From: Aphis gossypii | Lineage: Eukaryota; Arthropoda; Insecta; Hemiptera; Aphididae | Length of the DNA: 64,000 nt | Direction of reading: 5' to 3' | Assembly (NCBI RefSeq): GCF_020184175.1 | Contig: NW_026083175.1 | Span: 28,224 to 92,223, forward strand | Part shown: positions 21,991-34,391 of the stretch, piece after piece | Numbering within the stretch: position 1 is the first letter of the stretch | How the letters are laid out: each line of letters begins with the position of its first letter | Notes under the pieces: generated by a model | What the model was told of the DNA's origin: nothing | The model's input: the letters and a program-made list of their open reading frames with translations, nothing else | The model's database searches: none | Made by a program: the position numbers and the translations under genes

Positions 21991-24286
21991 ATGGTTTCAA
22001 AAAGTAGTTTACGTGATGCTAACTATATATATTTAATTGGACATCCATCATCACAAATTGTCAGTAGTAAATTGCCGTCAATTCAACAAGTATTATCTGT
22101 GTTTTTTTATAATATGCGTGAGGTAAAGCTTAACATAAATGAAAGTTCTAAATTAGTTATAAAAGAAGTAAGCATTTTCTGACAAAAAGCACGTATACCA
22201 ATAAAAACAGAACAACACTGTGCAACAAAATTACAAAAATATTATTACGAATGGAGAGATTTACAAAAATTGAAACACAGAAAAACAGAAACGCAACTAA
22301 AAAAAAATGAACAGTTTATATTGGCATTAAATGGTTTATTTGATATTGCACATGCTGACGCACTTCGTATTATGAAGATTGAAGAAGATAGATTATTTTT
22401 AATTTCTCAAAGACAAAAAAACCGTCCCGGATCAATGCTTGGAGTTGATTTAAAAATTACCAGAAAGGAACAAAGGGCTGCAGAACAACTAAAAGCATTC
22501 GAAGAAAAAAGAAAACGTACTTATAGTGAAATGGAAATGGGTAGTTATTTACATTTTGAAAATATTAATTTATTATAATTTATTGATTTTAGATACATTT
22601 ATAGACACCAGTTTATTGTCTGATGTGACGAGTAGTGAAGATGAAGAGGAGATAAATCAACCTGGTCCATTTGAATCACCAACAGACTGTATTAAAGAAG
22701 TAAGAGGTAGTATAGATTTCCTGACGGAAAAACTCGCAGCTGCATTTGATAGGTGTAAAATTAGCGATAGAGATGCGGTTCATATTTTAATTGCTACTGC
22801 AGAAGCATTAAGCAAGGATGTAAATGAATTAGTTATAAATAGAACTTCGATTCGGCCGTCCCGTTTATGTTTTCGAAAAAAGCGTGCTGAAAATATTCAC
22901 AATAACTATAAATTATCGATCGATGATTCAGTAACTATTCACTGGGATGGGAAACTTTTACCTAGTTTAATAGGAAAGTATAATATGGATAGACTTACAA
23001 TTGTAGCTTCATGTAATGGTAAAGAACAGTTCCTTGGAGTTCCAGCTCTTGATACCGGGACAGGAGCTGACCAGGCTAATGCAATTTTTCAAACACTTGA
23101 AGATTAGTGTATTACAGATAATATTCAAGCATTATGCTGTGATACGACTGCCTCCAATACGGGTCGTATAAAAGGTGCCTGTATTTTATTAGAGCAGTTA
23201 TTACAGCGTAATATTTTATATGTGCCGTGTCGGCATCATATTTATGAAATTATATTGAGGAGTGTATTTGATGTGAAATTTGGTACAACTACGTCAGGCC
23301 CAGACGTCCTAATTTTTAAACGATTTCAACAATTTTGGTCAAATGTAAATACTACAAATTTTGAACCTGGTATCAAAAATAATTATGTTGAAAAATTATT
23401 GCATAATGTTAGTGAAGAAATAATAGACTTTTCTATTAGTTATTTAAACAATAGGCTCCCTAGGGAAGATTATAGGGAACTGTTAGAGCTAACCATAATT
23501 TTTCTTGGAAGAGTACCACCACGAGGACTCTCATTTAAAATACCTGGAGCCATACACCATGCACGGTGGATGGCAAAAGCTATATACTGTTTAAAAATGT
23601 ATATATTTCGAAATCAATTTAATTTACAACATCAAGAAGAAAAATCTATTGCTGATATATGCGTGTTTATTGTTAAGTTATATGTAAAAGTTTGGTTTAA
23701 AGCTCCGCTGACTTCAAGTGCACCACTGCAAGATTTAACATTTTTAAAAGATTTAGTAAAATATCAGTCGATCGATAAAAGTATTTCAGACATAGCAATA
23801 AAAAAAATGTGCGGACATTTATGGTATTTATCTCCAGAAGCGGCTGCATTTTCATTTTTTGACGAGAATGCCCCCGTGGAAACAAAGTAAAAAATGATAA
23901 CCGCTCTGAGTACGGACTTTGAAGACGAATACAGAAAAAAATATGTTCTTAAACCAAACCAAGTTTCTACAATTTTAAACAAAAGTATTGAAGATTTTAT
24001 ATGTTCGGAATCAATGGAACTATTTAATCGCTTTAAAATAAATACAGATTTTATAAATATTGATCCGTCATCTTGGCAAAATAATGAGAGCTACAAAAAG
24101 GCTGCAGCTATAATTAAAAATATACCTGTTGTCAATGATGTTGCTGAGCGAGAGGTTAAACTAATAGAAGAGTATAATAACAAAATTACCAAAGATGAAA
24201 GCCAAAATCAATATTTACTGCAAGTTGTATACGACTATCGAAAAACCTATCCAGACTCAAATAAAGGAACACTAATGGAGAAATAA
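21991..24286 (+). pseudogene. unclassified hAT-like transposase with three in-frame stops
   Basis: Exon 1 runs 21991-22540 and exon 2 22593-24286. The 52-nt intron has a GTAGTT donor and GATTTTAG acceptor and preserves phase. The reading frame is continuous except for TGA near 22180, TAG (23105-23107) and TAA (23888-23890). The first two sit where tryptophan is plausible, so TGG to TGA/TAG changes are likely. The core has IHWDGKLLPSLIG, LGVPALDTGTGADQA, CCDTTASNTGRIKGACILLEQ and CRHHIYEIIL. The D...D-TTASN...CRHH series resembles the D/D/C-x2-H layout of hAT transposases. I know the pattern from uncharacterised arthropod proteins but have no family name. The C-terminus has VNDVAEREVKLIEEYN. 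No ends or TSD identified. Confidence 0.65.
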
Positions 24287-24544
24287 AATTGCATGTAATG
24301 ATTATACTATACATCCAGTGGCGTATTTAGGAATTTTAGGATAAGGGCAACACATATTTTGCCCCCCCCCCCCAGTAAAAAAAAAAACTAAAAAACTTTT
24401 GTTGTTATTGTTTAATAAAACCTCTATTAAAACTGAAGAATACATTAAAATTTAAAAAAAAACCAAAACTTTTTCTTTCTTGCTTCAGAAGTAGCAAAAT
24501 CATTAATTATTTTTTCAAAATCTAATGAATTTGTTATTTCAGCT
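24287..24544. other. 3' end of the ZMYM1-like hAT element
   Basis: Contains CAGTGGCGTA at 24316-24325, a terminus style frequent in hAT elements, and a C13 run at 24361-24373. Probably the downstream terminus of the minus-strand hAT gene. The matching other end was not found beyond 33 kb. Confidence 0.5.
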
Positions 24545-26806
24545 TCAATTGCTAATACCGCTAAAGCTGAGCATAGGTCTTGTGCCATTGTAGACCGTAA
24601 ATAGTTTTTTTATTCTTTTTAGTGTAGAAAAAGAACGCTCTGTACTACAATTTGTAGATGGTGTACACAACAAAATACGTAAAGCAACTTCAACATACGG
24701 ATAAACACTAGTAATATCATTTTTTCTTATAAACTGTAACATCTGTATTGTTGAAAGCTTAACTTCAGTGTTTTTTATATGGCCTTGAAATTGTACACAC
24801 TCATTTATAAAACATGTTGCTAAATCATTTGGGTAAGTTTTCTGCAATACTTCAGCATCTTCCTTACTTTTTCTGGAGTAATTTCATGTAACTTAAAAAA
24901 AAAAGAAATTTTTTCACTAATTCATCATAAGCAAGTTTCCTTCTTTTCAATTCATATGATAGCTTGTCAAGTATAACATAATAAGTGTTTATAATCAAAT
25001 AGTCTCTTATTGAAAATAATACTTCATTATCATTATTTTCATCAATATGTATTTTCCTTTTTCTTTTCCGTTTATTATGGTCATTGTCCATAATGATCCA
25101 TAATCGTTTATTCCAGATTTTTTTATGGCAATGTCTTCAAATATTTTAAAAGAATTTTCATTTCTTAAAGATTCAATGTAATGAATTAAGAATTTATATA
25201 GTTCAACAACTGTAATTAAATCTATGTCAACAGACTATAGCTTCTTACTGATTTTATTTACATGCTCTAAAATGTTTGTCCAAAAAATTGTCATAAATAC
25301 TGTTTCAATCAATTGATTTTTTTTTAAGTAAGCCAACAGCTTCCGACTTTGTTGAAGGCTTTTCATTTATATTATTTGAAATTTTATGTAATGCATCAAT
25401 TATATTATTCCAATTTTTAGATAAAGAATGACAAGCATCATCACGGGCTGACCAACGGGTTGCTGAAAGACTTTTCACGGTTCCTTCTAATTCAGACCAT
25501 CTATGTGTGGAAGCTGTAAAAAAGTTATATATATTTTGAACAATGTCAAAAAAATCGCAAGCTTCACAACAGGCACTGGCTGCACACGTTCCAACTAAAT
25601 TCAAGGAATGAGCAGCACAGGGAACAAAATTGACCAATGGATTTATTTCTTTAATTCTGGCTTGTAAGCCACTATATGCACCAGCCATATTACTTGCATT
25701 ATCATAAGACTGTGCACGTAAAAATGCTGGATCGAGATCAAAAAGAGATAACGTAGTTAAAACTTCATCAGTAAGTTCTTCTGATTTATGTCCACTATTC
25801 GGCAAAAAACACATAAACCGTTCAATTGGTGTTCCGTCATTTTTAACATACCGCACCACAAATGATAGTTGATCAACATGCGATATGTCTGGTGTTGAAT
25901 CCACTATTATTAAAAAGTATTTTGCTTTTTGAATTTCTTCCACTATAACTGTAAGAACCTGATCAGCCATTACAGTTATGAACTGTTCAAATATATTAAA
26001 TGATAAATAGGATGTAAAGCCTTTTCCTTTGTTGCCAAATTTCTCTATATGTGTAGATAGAAATGGGTCAAATAAAGCAATTAGCTCCAAGGACATTAAA
26101 AAATTACCATTTTGATTACAACCAAATTTATCAGTTTTGCCTCTAAAAGCTAATCCTCTAGAAGAAAGTGTCTTAACGACAGCAACAACTCTTCTTAACA
26201 CATTTTTCCAGTAGTTATTTTCTCCTTCTATTTGTAATATTAAAGCACTATCTATTCTTTGAGCTACTTTTCCTCTATCTTTCATAGTTAAGACATTAGT
26301 TTTGTGAGTTGGAGAATTCTCATGTGAAGTAATTCTTTTTTCTGCATGCTTCCAATCAGAAAACCCTATAGTTGAAAACACAGATGTCGAACCAAATAAT
26401 TTACATGGAGCACAGAATACTGATCCAGTACTTTCAGAGTACACCAAGTAATTTCTTTTAACTTTTTCACCATTAATAAGGACCATATAAAATAATTTTA
26501 ATGAACAATATCGGTAATGTACTTTAAGAACTCCACGAATAACATATTTACTTGTTCTTTTTGATTTTATAAAGTTAATAGTTTCAATATTTTGAGATAT
26601 TCCATTGACTGATATATAATTTTTTGTTGCATCATAAACTCACCAGTATGCAGGGTCATCACTTTAAAAATATATATAATTTAAATCAATTAAAACGATA
26701 GAAATATTCAGTTAAAAAAAAAAAAAATATATATAAAATAACTACCTAGGTGGTATCAAATTGTTAGTGATATTGTCAACATGACTGTTATTGAAATCAA
26801 CAGAAC
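24545..26806 (-). pseudogene. ZMYM1-like hAT transposase, main part
   Basis: Minus-strand gene, 3' part. The exon before the intron ends NNLIPP (26746), a GT/AG intron occupies 26745-26662, and the next exon opens with DDPAYW. The order matches TTF-finger/DUF4371 hAT proteins: SDDPAYW, an NGEKVKRNYLVYSESTGSVF CAPC finger region, IVDSTPDISHVDQLSFV (D), QSYDNASNMAGAYSGLQ (D), PCAAHSLNLVG, and the hATC block STERSFSTLKRIK near 24630. Breaks are TGA (26642-26640) straight after AYW, a frameshift in an A run near 25315, and a TAG near 25238. The transposase would cut and paste its element; this copy is inactive. Confidence 0.8.
26662..26745 (-). other. intron of ZMYM1-like hAT gene
   Basis: On the minus strand GTAGTT at 26745 and TTTTTAAAG ending at 26662. 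Removing these 84 nt joins ..NNLIPP to SDDPAYW in frame, the junction normal for this family. Confidence 0.75.
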
Positions 26807-27124
26807 CAGGGCCAGCGCACTTATACCTATGATAATAAATCCTTAAGAATAGTTATTGAGAATGACACCAAACGCGCTGTAGTCGCTTTAATATTTTATT
26901 CCATAGATAAAAGATTTTCCAACTGATATACAATATTGTTATTCCATGAATTTTGGGGATTCCCCAGATTTCATAAATTATTTTTCGTTAATTTTTTTTT
27001 CGAGTAACATTTTCATGTTGTGTTTTGCGCATTACTTGACGTCTTGTGAAGTTGTGAATTGTGACAAAGTGACTTGTGCTTTTTTAAAAACGTAATATAA
27101 CATTTTGAACATTTGAATTTAAAC

Positions 27125-27375
27125 ATGTTATCGAATAAGTGTTGGGTTGTAGGATGTAAAGATTCAGCAAAAAGAAAGTATATATTTCCAAAAGATTATA
27201 ATGATCTCAAAATATTGGTCAAAAGAACTGCAAATCCAATCTTTAAAAATATGTCGCCAGAAACTATTAGAAGAACTTATCAAATATGCAAAAACCATTT
27301 CGAAGGATGCTATTTTTCACCTGGCACTAATCAAAAATTAAAGCTGCATTCCATTGCCTACATTAAACCTTCCTC
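27125..27375 (+). CDS. THAP zinc-finger exon of P-type transposase
   Basis: From ATG 27125 (no in-frame stop for 12 nt upstream): MLSNKCWVVGC, then CKNHF and AYIKPSS. The C-x4-C ... C-x2-H ligands and the conserved length of about 85 residues identify a THAP DNA-binding domain, used by P elements to bind subterminal sites. GTAAGT at 27376 is a good donor. It ends in phase 2, whereas the next recognisable exons begin in phase 1. Either another small exon lies in 27380-28225 or another donor is used. Confidence 0.75.
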
Positions 27376-28172
27376 GTAAGTTTTTGTATATTTTTATTTT
27401 ATTGAATATTGGTTTTATATTTGAGATCAATGGTTCATAACAATATATAAATATTAAATACTATAAAACCAAAATTAAAATGAGCTTGGTATAAATACAA
27501 TTTACAACTCGCACAAGTTTTATTTTTCATTTTTAATGTCTTCCACCAACTGCATTCCAAATATCGGTAAACAATTGTATTATAATATAATATTATAACG
27601 AAATTGAATACAAAAAGGTCTATGAATATAATATCATCAAAAGTCCAAAATAAATTGATTGATTAATAATTGTTATTTTAATTTGAATGTTGTAACTTTA
27701 TAATTCAGTTTGTATAAGCATTAACATTTTTTGTTAAAATATAATTAATGTTTCTTTAATATTAATTGTAAGTCAATTAAATAACTATGTTATAAATTAG
27801 GTCAAGGAAGACTGATTTAAATTTAAATTATTTAATATTAATTTATGACAGTATGATGTAACTTGATTCATTAAAGCTGAGACTTATAGGTACCTAACTT
27901 GTAATCAAAGTAATAATAATATAGGGATGTTGAACATACCATTTTAATCGTTCAATTGATTAATATTCAATTAAAATTGACAGTGATATTTCGTGAAAAA
28001 AATCAAGTTTATTTTCATACAAAAATTAGTCACTTTTCTCAATTTTTTAAATTGAAGTAACGGTAGTAGCCCCACTATTGTCTACATAATAGTACATCAA
28101 TAAACTTACTATTAGTTGTAGCATTTATATGTCACAAGCCCCAAAAAGTTATTCATAACAGAATATTACAAA

Positions 28173-28643
28173 ATTGTATCGTTTGATAAGTTAATTTAAT
28201 TTTAAAATTGACTACTGTTGTATAGATACAGATGACACAGACTTGCAAGGAATTTTAATGTTGGTTCAAACACCTGATACAAACACCGTAGAACAGAATT
28301 ATTTAGGTAATTATTTTGTTATTATTAAAATTGTATCGTTTGATAAGTTAATTTAATTTTAAAATTGACTACTGTTGTATAGATACAGATGACACAGACT
28401 TGCAAGGAATTTCTATGTTGGTTCAAACACCTGATACAAACACCGTAGAACAGAATTATTTAGGTAATTATTTTGTTATTATAAAAATTGTATCGTTTGA
28501 TAAGTTAATTTAATTTTAAAATTGACTACTGTTGTATAGGTACAGATGACACAGACTTGCAAGGAATTTCTATGTTGGTTCAAACACCTGATACAAACAC
28601 CGTAGAACAGAATTATTTAGGTAATTATTTTGCTATTATAAAA
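28173..28643 (+). repeat. 157-bp tandem triplication containing an 81-nt exon
   Basis: Three units of 157 bp start at 28173, 28330 and 28487, and a degenerate fourth start is at 28644. Each holds the same candidate exon (28226-28306, 28383-28463, 28540-28620) between a TTGTATAG acceptor and a TTTAG/GTAATT donor. The exon is 81 nt, symmetrical phase 1, encodes TDDTDLQG(I)..MLVQTPDTN with no stop, and could be included one to three times without changing frame. Units differ at only a few bases, so the duplication is recent. Confidence 0.8.
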
Positions 28644-28735
28644 ATTGTATCATTTGATAAGACTACTTATTTTTGTATTTAACCTTATTTTAACTCAAAT
28701 AATTGTATTAAGTGTTTTTAATGTTATTGTTATAG

Positions 28736-31135
28736 ACACAATTTGTATGAATAAAAGACCAACAAAGTTGAAAAATAAACAAACTACATTAATGACCAAC
28801 AAACAGAGAAAAAATCTTACCCCAAATTGTAAACAGCTTTACAGTCAAGTTTTAAAATTTAAAAGAAAACAAGATATACTGTCAAAAAAAAATTTAAACA
28901 TGAAATGTCGACTGAAATTGGCCAAACAATTTAATAATAGTCCACTGAGAAACCAATTAATGGAAAAAGTAAACTCTACAACTTTAAATTTTATTTTGAC
29001 TCAAATTAAAATACAAAAAAGAAAAATTGAAGGCAGAAGATACACATTAAATGACAAAATTACTGCTCTTTCTATTTATAAAATCTCACCAAAAGGTTAC
29101 AAATTTTTATCTTCATTATTTGCTCTTCCATCAAAAAAAACACTATCCAACTTATTACATAAAATTAAATTTCATGCCGGAGTTAACAATCATATAATAA
29201 ATAATTTAAAATATCAAGCTGAAAAACTAGAGCAATTGGATAAAAACTGTACTCTACTTTTTGATGAAATGGCTTTAGGAACTAATATAATGTATGACAA
29301 GAAAAATGATTTTATATTTGGTTTTGATAGTTTTGGACTACAAGCATCACCCAAAATAGCTGATCACGTATTAGTGTTTATGATTAGAGGCATTCGAAAA
29401 AAATACAAACAACCGATTGCATACTATTATTGTCAGGGCACTACAAAAACACCTGACTTAGCAGTTTGTATAAAAGAAGTGATCAGTGCTATACAGACTA
29501 CAGGCTTAAAAATTAGAGCAGTTGTATGTGATCAGGGAAGTACGAATCAAGCAGCTATCAATAGTCTGAAAGAAGAAACCAAAAGAAATAGCTTAATGTA
29601 TAACACTGAAAATAAAATATACAATGGTTTTTTAGTTAACGGTGAAGAAATTGTTTGTATATATGACCCACCGCATCTCCTCAAATGTGTGCGTAACAAT
29701 TTACTTACCAAAAATTTGATATTTACTTGGAAAGGTCAAAAACAAGAAGCAACATGGGATGATATTCAAACTCTTTATACATTTGATAAAGCTAACGAAG
29801 TACATGAATTACGGGCTTTACCTAAATTGACAGAAGCTCACGTTATACCGGAAAAGATAAAAAAGATGCGGGTATCGATAGCAGCTCAGGTTTTTAGCCA
29901 ACGGGTTGCAGCAACAATGAAACTAATGTCTGATTATGGTAAATATAAAATAATAATAATTCTTATGCAAATACTTAAGCAAAAGTATCAAATTATATTT
30001 ATTATTAATAAATTATTTCATATTTTTTTTTACAGTACCTCAAAATACACGCTCTACAGCTAAAGGTACTAGCAACTTATGCCTATTTATGGATAAGGTA
30101 TTCGATTCTGTTAATGGATCAACAGTAAATGCTAAAGATTGCAAACCTTTAAAATGTGCAATAAAAGAAAATTCACCTCATATAGATTTTTGGCATGAAG
30201 CTATAAAAGTATTTGAGTCAATGGTATTTGTGAACAAAAAAACAGGTCAAAAAACTAAACAGCCTGTATGCATCAAAAATTGGGTAATAACTTTAAAGTC
30301 GTTTGAATATTTGTGGTTGAAATTAAAAGCAGATAACCTTAAGTTTTTAATTTTAAGAAATATTAACCAAGATTCTCTAGAATGCTTATTCGGTTCTATA
30401 AGAAGTCATGGCGTAAGGTATAATATGCCAAATGCGATGCACTTTTTGACTTCTTTCAAAACACTGTTAATTAATAATTTTACATCTCTTAAATCTTTGG
30501 GCAATTGTGAAGCAAATGATACAGAAAGAACATTAGATAATTTAAAACAATTTATAACTGGGGTAACTGAGCCTGGCATTCAAAACAAACCTATGGATTT
30601 TGGTCTCAGTTCTTTTTTTTTTGATTTTTCATCATTTGAAACAACATCTATTGGTGAAATGACTATTGGATACGTGTCTGGATATATTATTCGGACAATA
30701 TTGAAGTCTGTACAATATTGTGTTTTGTGTAAAGATGACTGTGTTGATAATGCAAATGATAATCAATTAATAAATGCACGATGCTACTCAAATAATAATT
30801 TATTTAAGCCAAGTTCAAGTTTCAATAAAATTGTTGAACAAATAATGTATATTTTAACAACAACAATTTCAAATATATGTTATAAGCCTTTAGTTTTTGT
30901 GAAATTGGACTTTTTAATAGATACCAATGTAGATTTTAGTTTTAATTGTAGAAATCATGATTTAAAAACAAATTTAAAAACTAAAATTATTAATTTCTTT
31001 ATATATACATGGTGTAAAAACATAAATAGAGTTCTCAGTGGAGTTGATACGCGGGTTGAAAACAATCCCACAAAAAAAATAGCTAGGGACTACTATGTTT
31101 TACATAGAACTAGGAAACAAGGGTATAATAAATAA
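28736..31135 (+). CDS. P-type (THAP9-like) transposase, two exons, open
   Basis: Exon A 28736-29938 and exon B 30036-31135. The 97-nt intron has a GTAAAT donor and a TTTTTTTTACAG acceptor and preserves phase. The combined frame has no stop. Exon A starts after TTGTTATAG in the phase that the 81-nt exons end in. Residue landmarks: a coiled basic stretch, LFALPSKKTLSNLL, TLLFDEMALGTN (first D), AVVCDQGSTNQAA (second D), CIYDPPHLLKCVRNN, then in exon B KPLKCAIK and LECLFGSIRSHGVRYNMPNA (E region and P-family C-terminal domain). The protein would cut and paste the element. With the THAP exon this is the best preserved class II gene here apart from element 3. Confidence 0.8.
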
Positions 31136-31724
31136 TTTTTAAATTGATGAATAATATTGTTAACTGTTGTAATATATCATATTATTAAGGGGTACTATAT
31201 TTATTTTATGATATTGTTTTTATTTTCACTATTTGTATTTTGTATACATTTTTATTTTATCTTATATTATTATCATTAACTACTGTATTATCATAATCTA
31301 CTGTATATTTATGTATATTATGTGATATGTTCTTTTTTATATTTAAAATAAAATGTTTTTATATACATGTATTCAGTTGTAAAACGTATTGGACAATGGT
31401 ATATTATATTTTGTTTTTTTTATATATTAATTAGGTATGTTAAGTTTATAGAAAACTTGTTATTGTTTAACTAATAAAATATCAATTGAACCACATTTTT
31501 CATTTTTTATTTCAATAATTATAGAAAATGAGCTTCCTTAGTTTTATCATTATTATAAAAAAAAAAAAAAAATACATAATAATTGAATACAGCGATCAGG
31601 TAAGGTCGATATGCCGCCGACCGCGGTACAATTTCAAATTAGTTACTGAGAATGACACCGAGCGCTAGTACTGCAAAACACGAAATATGCCCGAGTTTCC
31701 AATCTATTTAATCTTTTATCTATG

Positions 31725-33040
31725 AACAGAACCAACAGAGCAATGTTTCTCATTTAAACTAACAGTATCCATATCATTAGTTTCAATAATTTTATTTCTT
31801 TTATTCAAATCAACATAATCGACAGAGCAATGTTTTTCATTTAAATCAACAGTATCAATATCATTAGATTCAATAATTGTATTTTCAGTATTTATTTCAT
31901 TCATATCAACAGATTCAACCATTTTATTTTTTTCATCATTTGAGAAAAATAGTATTCATATTGTTAATATATATATTAGTATATTAATTTAATATGTATA
32001 TTGTTAATTGTTATAGCTATAATTAGTAGTTACATATTATAGTTATATTTAGAAAATTTTAATTTACATAATATTCAGCTCACAGGTTAAATTATAAGTA
32101 TAATAATTATGTGAATAATGAATAACTTGTAATATTAATTGTATTAAATACTTTTCAATTAATTTTTACTAATAAATTAATTTATATTTACTAATTTAAA
32201 ATTTTAATGTTAAATTCAACAAGAAAGGTATTATTAACACATTTTTGTACCAGTTATGAGTGAAAAAATATTATAAATAAAATATTAATCTTTCAAAATA
32301 AATGTGTAACAACAAACAAATAAAGAATTTTGAAAAGAATTTGCATAAAAATATTTGATTTTCAAATACAAATTCATAATATATCAAATTCTGTAACTAA
32401 AATACTTAATTCAAAAATTATTTAAAAAGTATTCAAAATACTAAAAAACATTTAATACACTTACTCAAATACTTTACCTGATTGGTATAGTGGATATAAA
32501 ATATGTATAAGTATTTAGTAATAATTTAATGAATACATTGAGTGTACATATAAGTTATAAGTATAATTTATTATTATGTGTTTAATAATAATTTGTACTA
32601 ATATTAGATAATTATAATTAATAATTCATTTAGTTATTTAGAATTTGGATAGCCTAAAAACATTTATATATATATATAATATAAATGCAATTTACATAAT
32701 ATATAAAAGAGTAACTTTTGAAAATGAATTGATTAATGTGTTGCATACTTGTATGCAAGAATATTAGACAAATAAAATCACAAATTAATTAAAAATATTT
32801 GGCAGCCAGTTTGGTATTAAAAAATATTTATAGTTATTAATTACTAGTTTCACAAAGTACCTACTAAGTAATAAGTTGTAAGTACTAACTTATGATAGCA
32901 TTGGACTGCATCTTCTGCGAAGCTTGTGAAAAAAAAGTATTAATTTTGGATGTTTTTTTCATTAAAGAAGCATATTTTATAGCCTTTGCTGCGGCTTTCT
33001 TTCGGTATCCTGATCCGCTAAGTTTTAGTCTAGGACCCAT
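31725..33040 (-). pseudogene. ZMYM1-like hAT transposase, N-terminal exons
   Basis: Exon 1 starts at ATG 33040: MGPRLKLSGSGYRKKAAAKA followed by KTSKINTFFSQASQK. This basic, SGSGYRKK..-FF start is typical of ZMYM1-like hAT proteins. It runs to about 32890, where a GTTAGT donor follows. A second coding block (31922-31725) is acidic and contains a duplicated segment (SNDIDTVDLNEKHCSVD and TNDMDTVSLNEKHCSVG). It is cut after GSV at 31725 by the P-type insertion and resumes as DFNNSH at 26798. The intervening 31923-32884 is non-coding intron. Confidence 0.7.
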
Positions 33041-34387
33041 GACTAAATATAAAACTTTTACCTTATAATAATTTGGATCTATAAACGTAAAAAGCACTCA
33101 GAAAAAAGTCACAACTTATGAGACAATCAAATTTATACTGTTTACAGCTCTCAATTGTCGCCTGTCGGTAACAGTTGATAGCTTGAATGCACGTACATTT
33201 CACCAGCGCCCCCAAGTTACAAAACCGTTGTTTTTTCTTCACCATTAATTAGTGTGAAATTAGTGAGAATTTGTGCTAATATTTTCAGAATTTGTGCGAT
33301 TAAAAATTTCGGACAAATTCAAAAAAACTTTGGGGGGGGCTGGTGAAATGTTCGCTGGCCCCCCCTAAGTGTAATTAATCGACTTTTCTGGATTTTTTTT
33401 TTACCAAAAATTAGTGCGCCATTAGTGTGAATTTGTGTGACAAAAATCGAAATTTTTCGAGCTACCCTTAACCCCCAAAATAACGTTTTACCGTTTTGGC
33501 CATTTCCCCAGCCCCCCCTCGAGGGCGAAAATTTGACTTTTCTGGATTTTTTTTTTAACAAAAATTAGTGCGCCATTAGTGTGAATTTGTGCGACTATTT
33601 TCAGAATATGTGCGACACCCGTTATACTCAGAAACATCAATAATTGGTTTTTTGATTTTTTTTTGCATTTTCCCGGCCCCCTTAGGAAAAAATTAATAAT
33701 TTAGAAGAGGATTACAATTATGTTCTTTTTAGTGAATCATCTCGTCATCAATATTAATTATAACTTATTGTATAATTTTAATTTGCCTTCGATTCTTTGA
33801 TTTATTTTATTTAAATCTCATATTTTAGTATAATTTCATCATTGTTTTTTAAAACTTAATAGGTGGTTAATTATTTAAAATTTTAATTTATTCATGTACC
33901 TACTGTTATTGATGAGACTAATGTTTTGAATTGAGTAATAAAATAAAATAAATACGGTATGTATAATAATTAATATTATAATATTTATAATTAATGATTT
34001 TATAGTGGTTTCGTTACGGATGATCATCTTACCTGTTATTTATATTCGTTAATGTTACTTGTGCCTAATCGTTTTTCCTTACAAAATAGTGAGAACAATA
34101 TTTTTGGGAATGACATATCGATTATATATTTTATTGTTTTTGACTTTGTATTCACTTTCAAAATAAACAAAAATTATTTTGTAAATTTAAATTTAGAGAC
34201 AATATTTAGACAAATTGATATGTCATTACCTAAAAATATTATTCTCTATCTATTTTGTAATAGGTGATTTTACTTGTAATAGGTGAAGATTACTTAAATA
34301 CATAGAAAAAATGATTTCTGGCGTAATTGTGTTTTGTCCATGTTGCGCGTGGGCCCGAAAGAAAACAAATAGTGCGGTGACATCCTC
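33041..34387. repeat. non-coding, with 154-bp direct repeat
   Basis: GACTTTTCTGG..TTAGTGCGCCATTAG occurs at about 33381 and again at about 33535 (period about 154 bp), with C-rich patches between. The stretch 33720-34320 is AT-rich. No gene seen; the open frames in the repeat have no recognisable domain. Confidence 0.5.
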
Positions 34388-34391
34388 TTAA

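Larger units (their letters stand above)
26807..31724 (+). mobile_element. P-superfamily (THAP) transposon nested in a hAT exon
   Basis: A 4.9-kb insertion flanked by the perfect 8-bp duplication AACAGAAC (26799-26806 and 31725-31732). Eight bases is the known length for P elements. It carries a THAP-domain exon and a P-type transposase. A 15-bp inverted pair CATAGATAAAAGATT lies at 26902-26916 and 31710-31724, the latter exactly at the right TSD. The left pair member is 95 bp inside the left TSD. Those 95 bp (AGAATGACACC.. to TTTTATTC) resemble the right-end subterminal sequence in direct orientation (31650-31724), so the left end may carry an extra or rearranged terminus. Confidence 0.8.

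Noticed and set aside
28173..28643. CRISPR-like repeats
   Set aside because: The 157-bp units are contiguous tandem copies without unique spacers, in a eukaryotic transposon gene.
33319..33561. Minus-strand frame of 80 codons in the 33.3-33.6 kb repeat
   Set aside because: It overlaps a 154-bp direct repeat with homopolymers and shows no domain.
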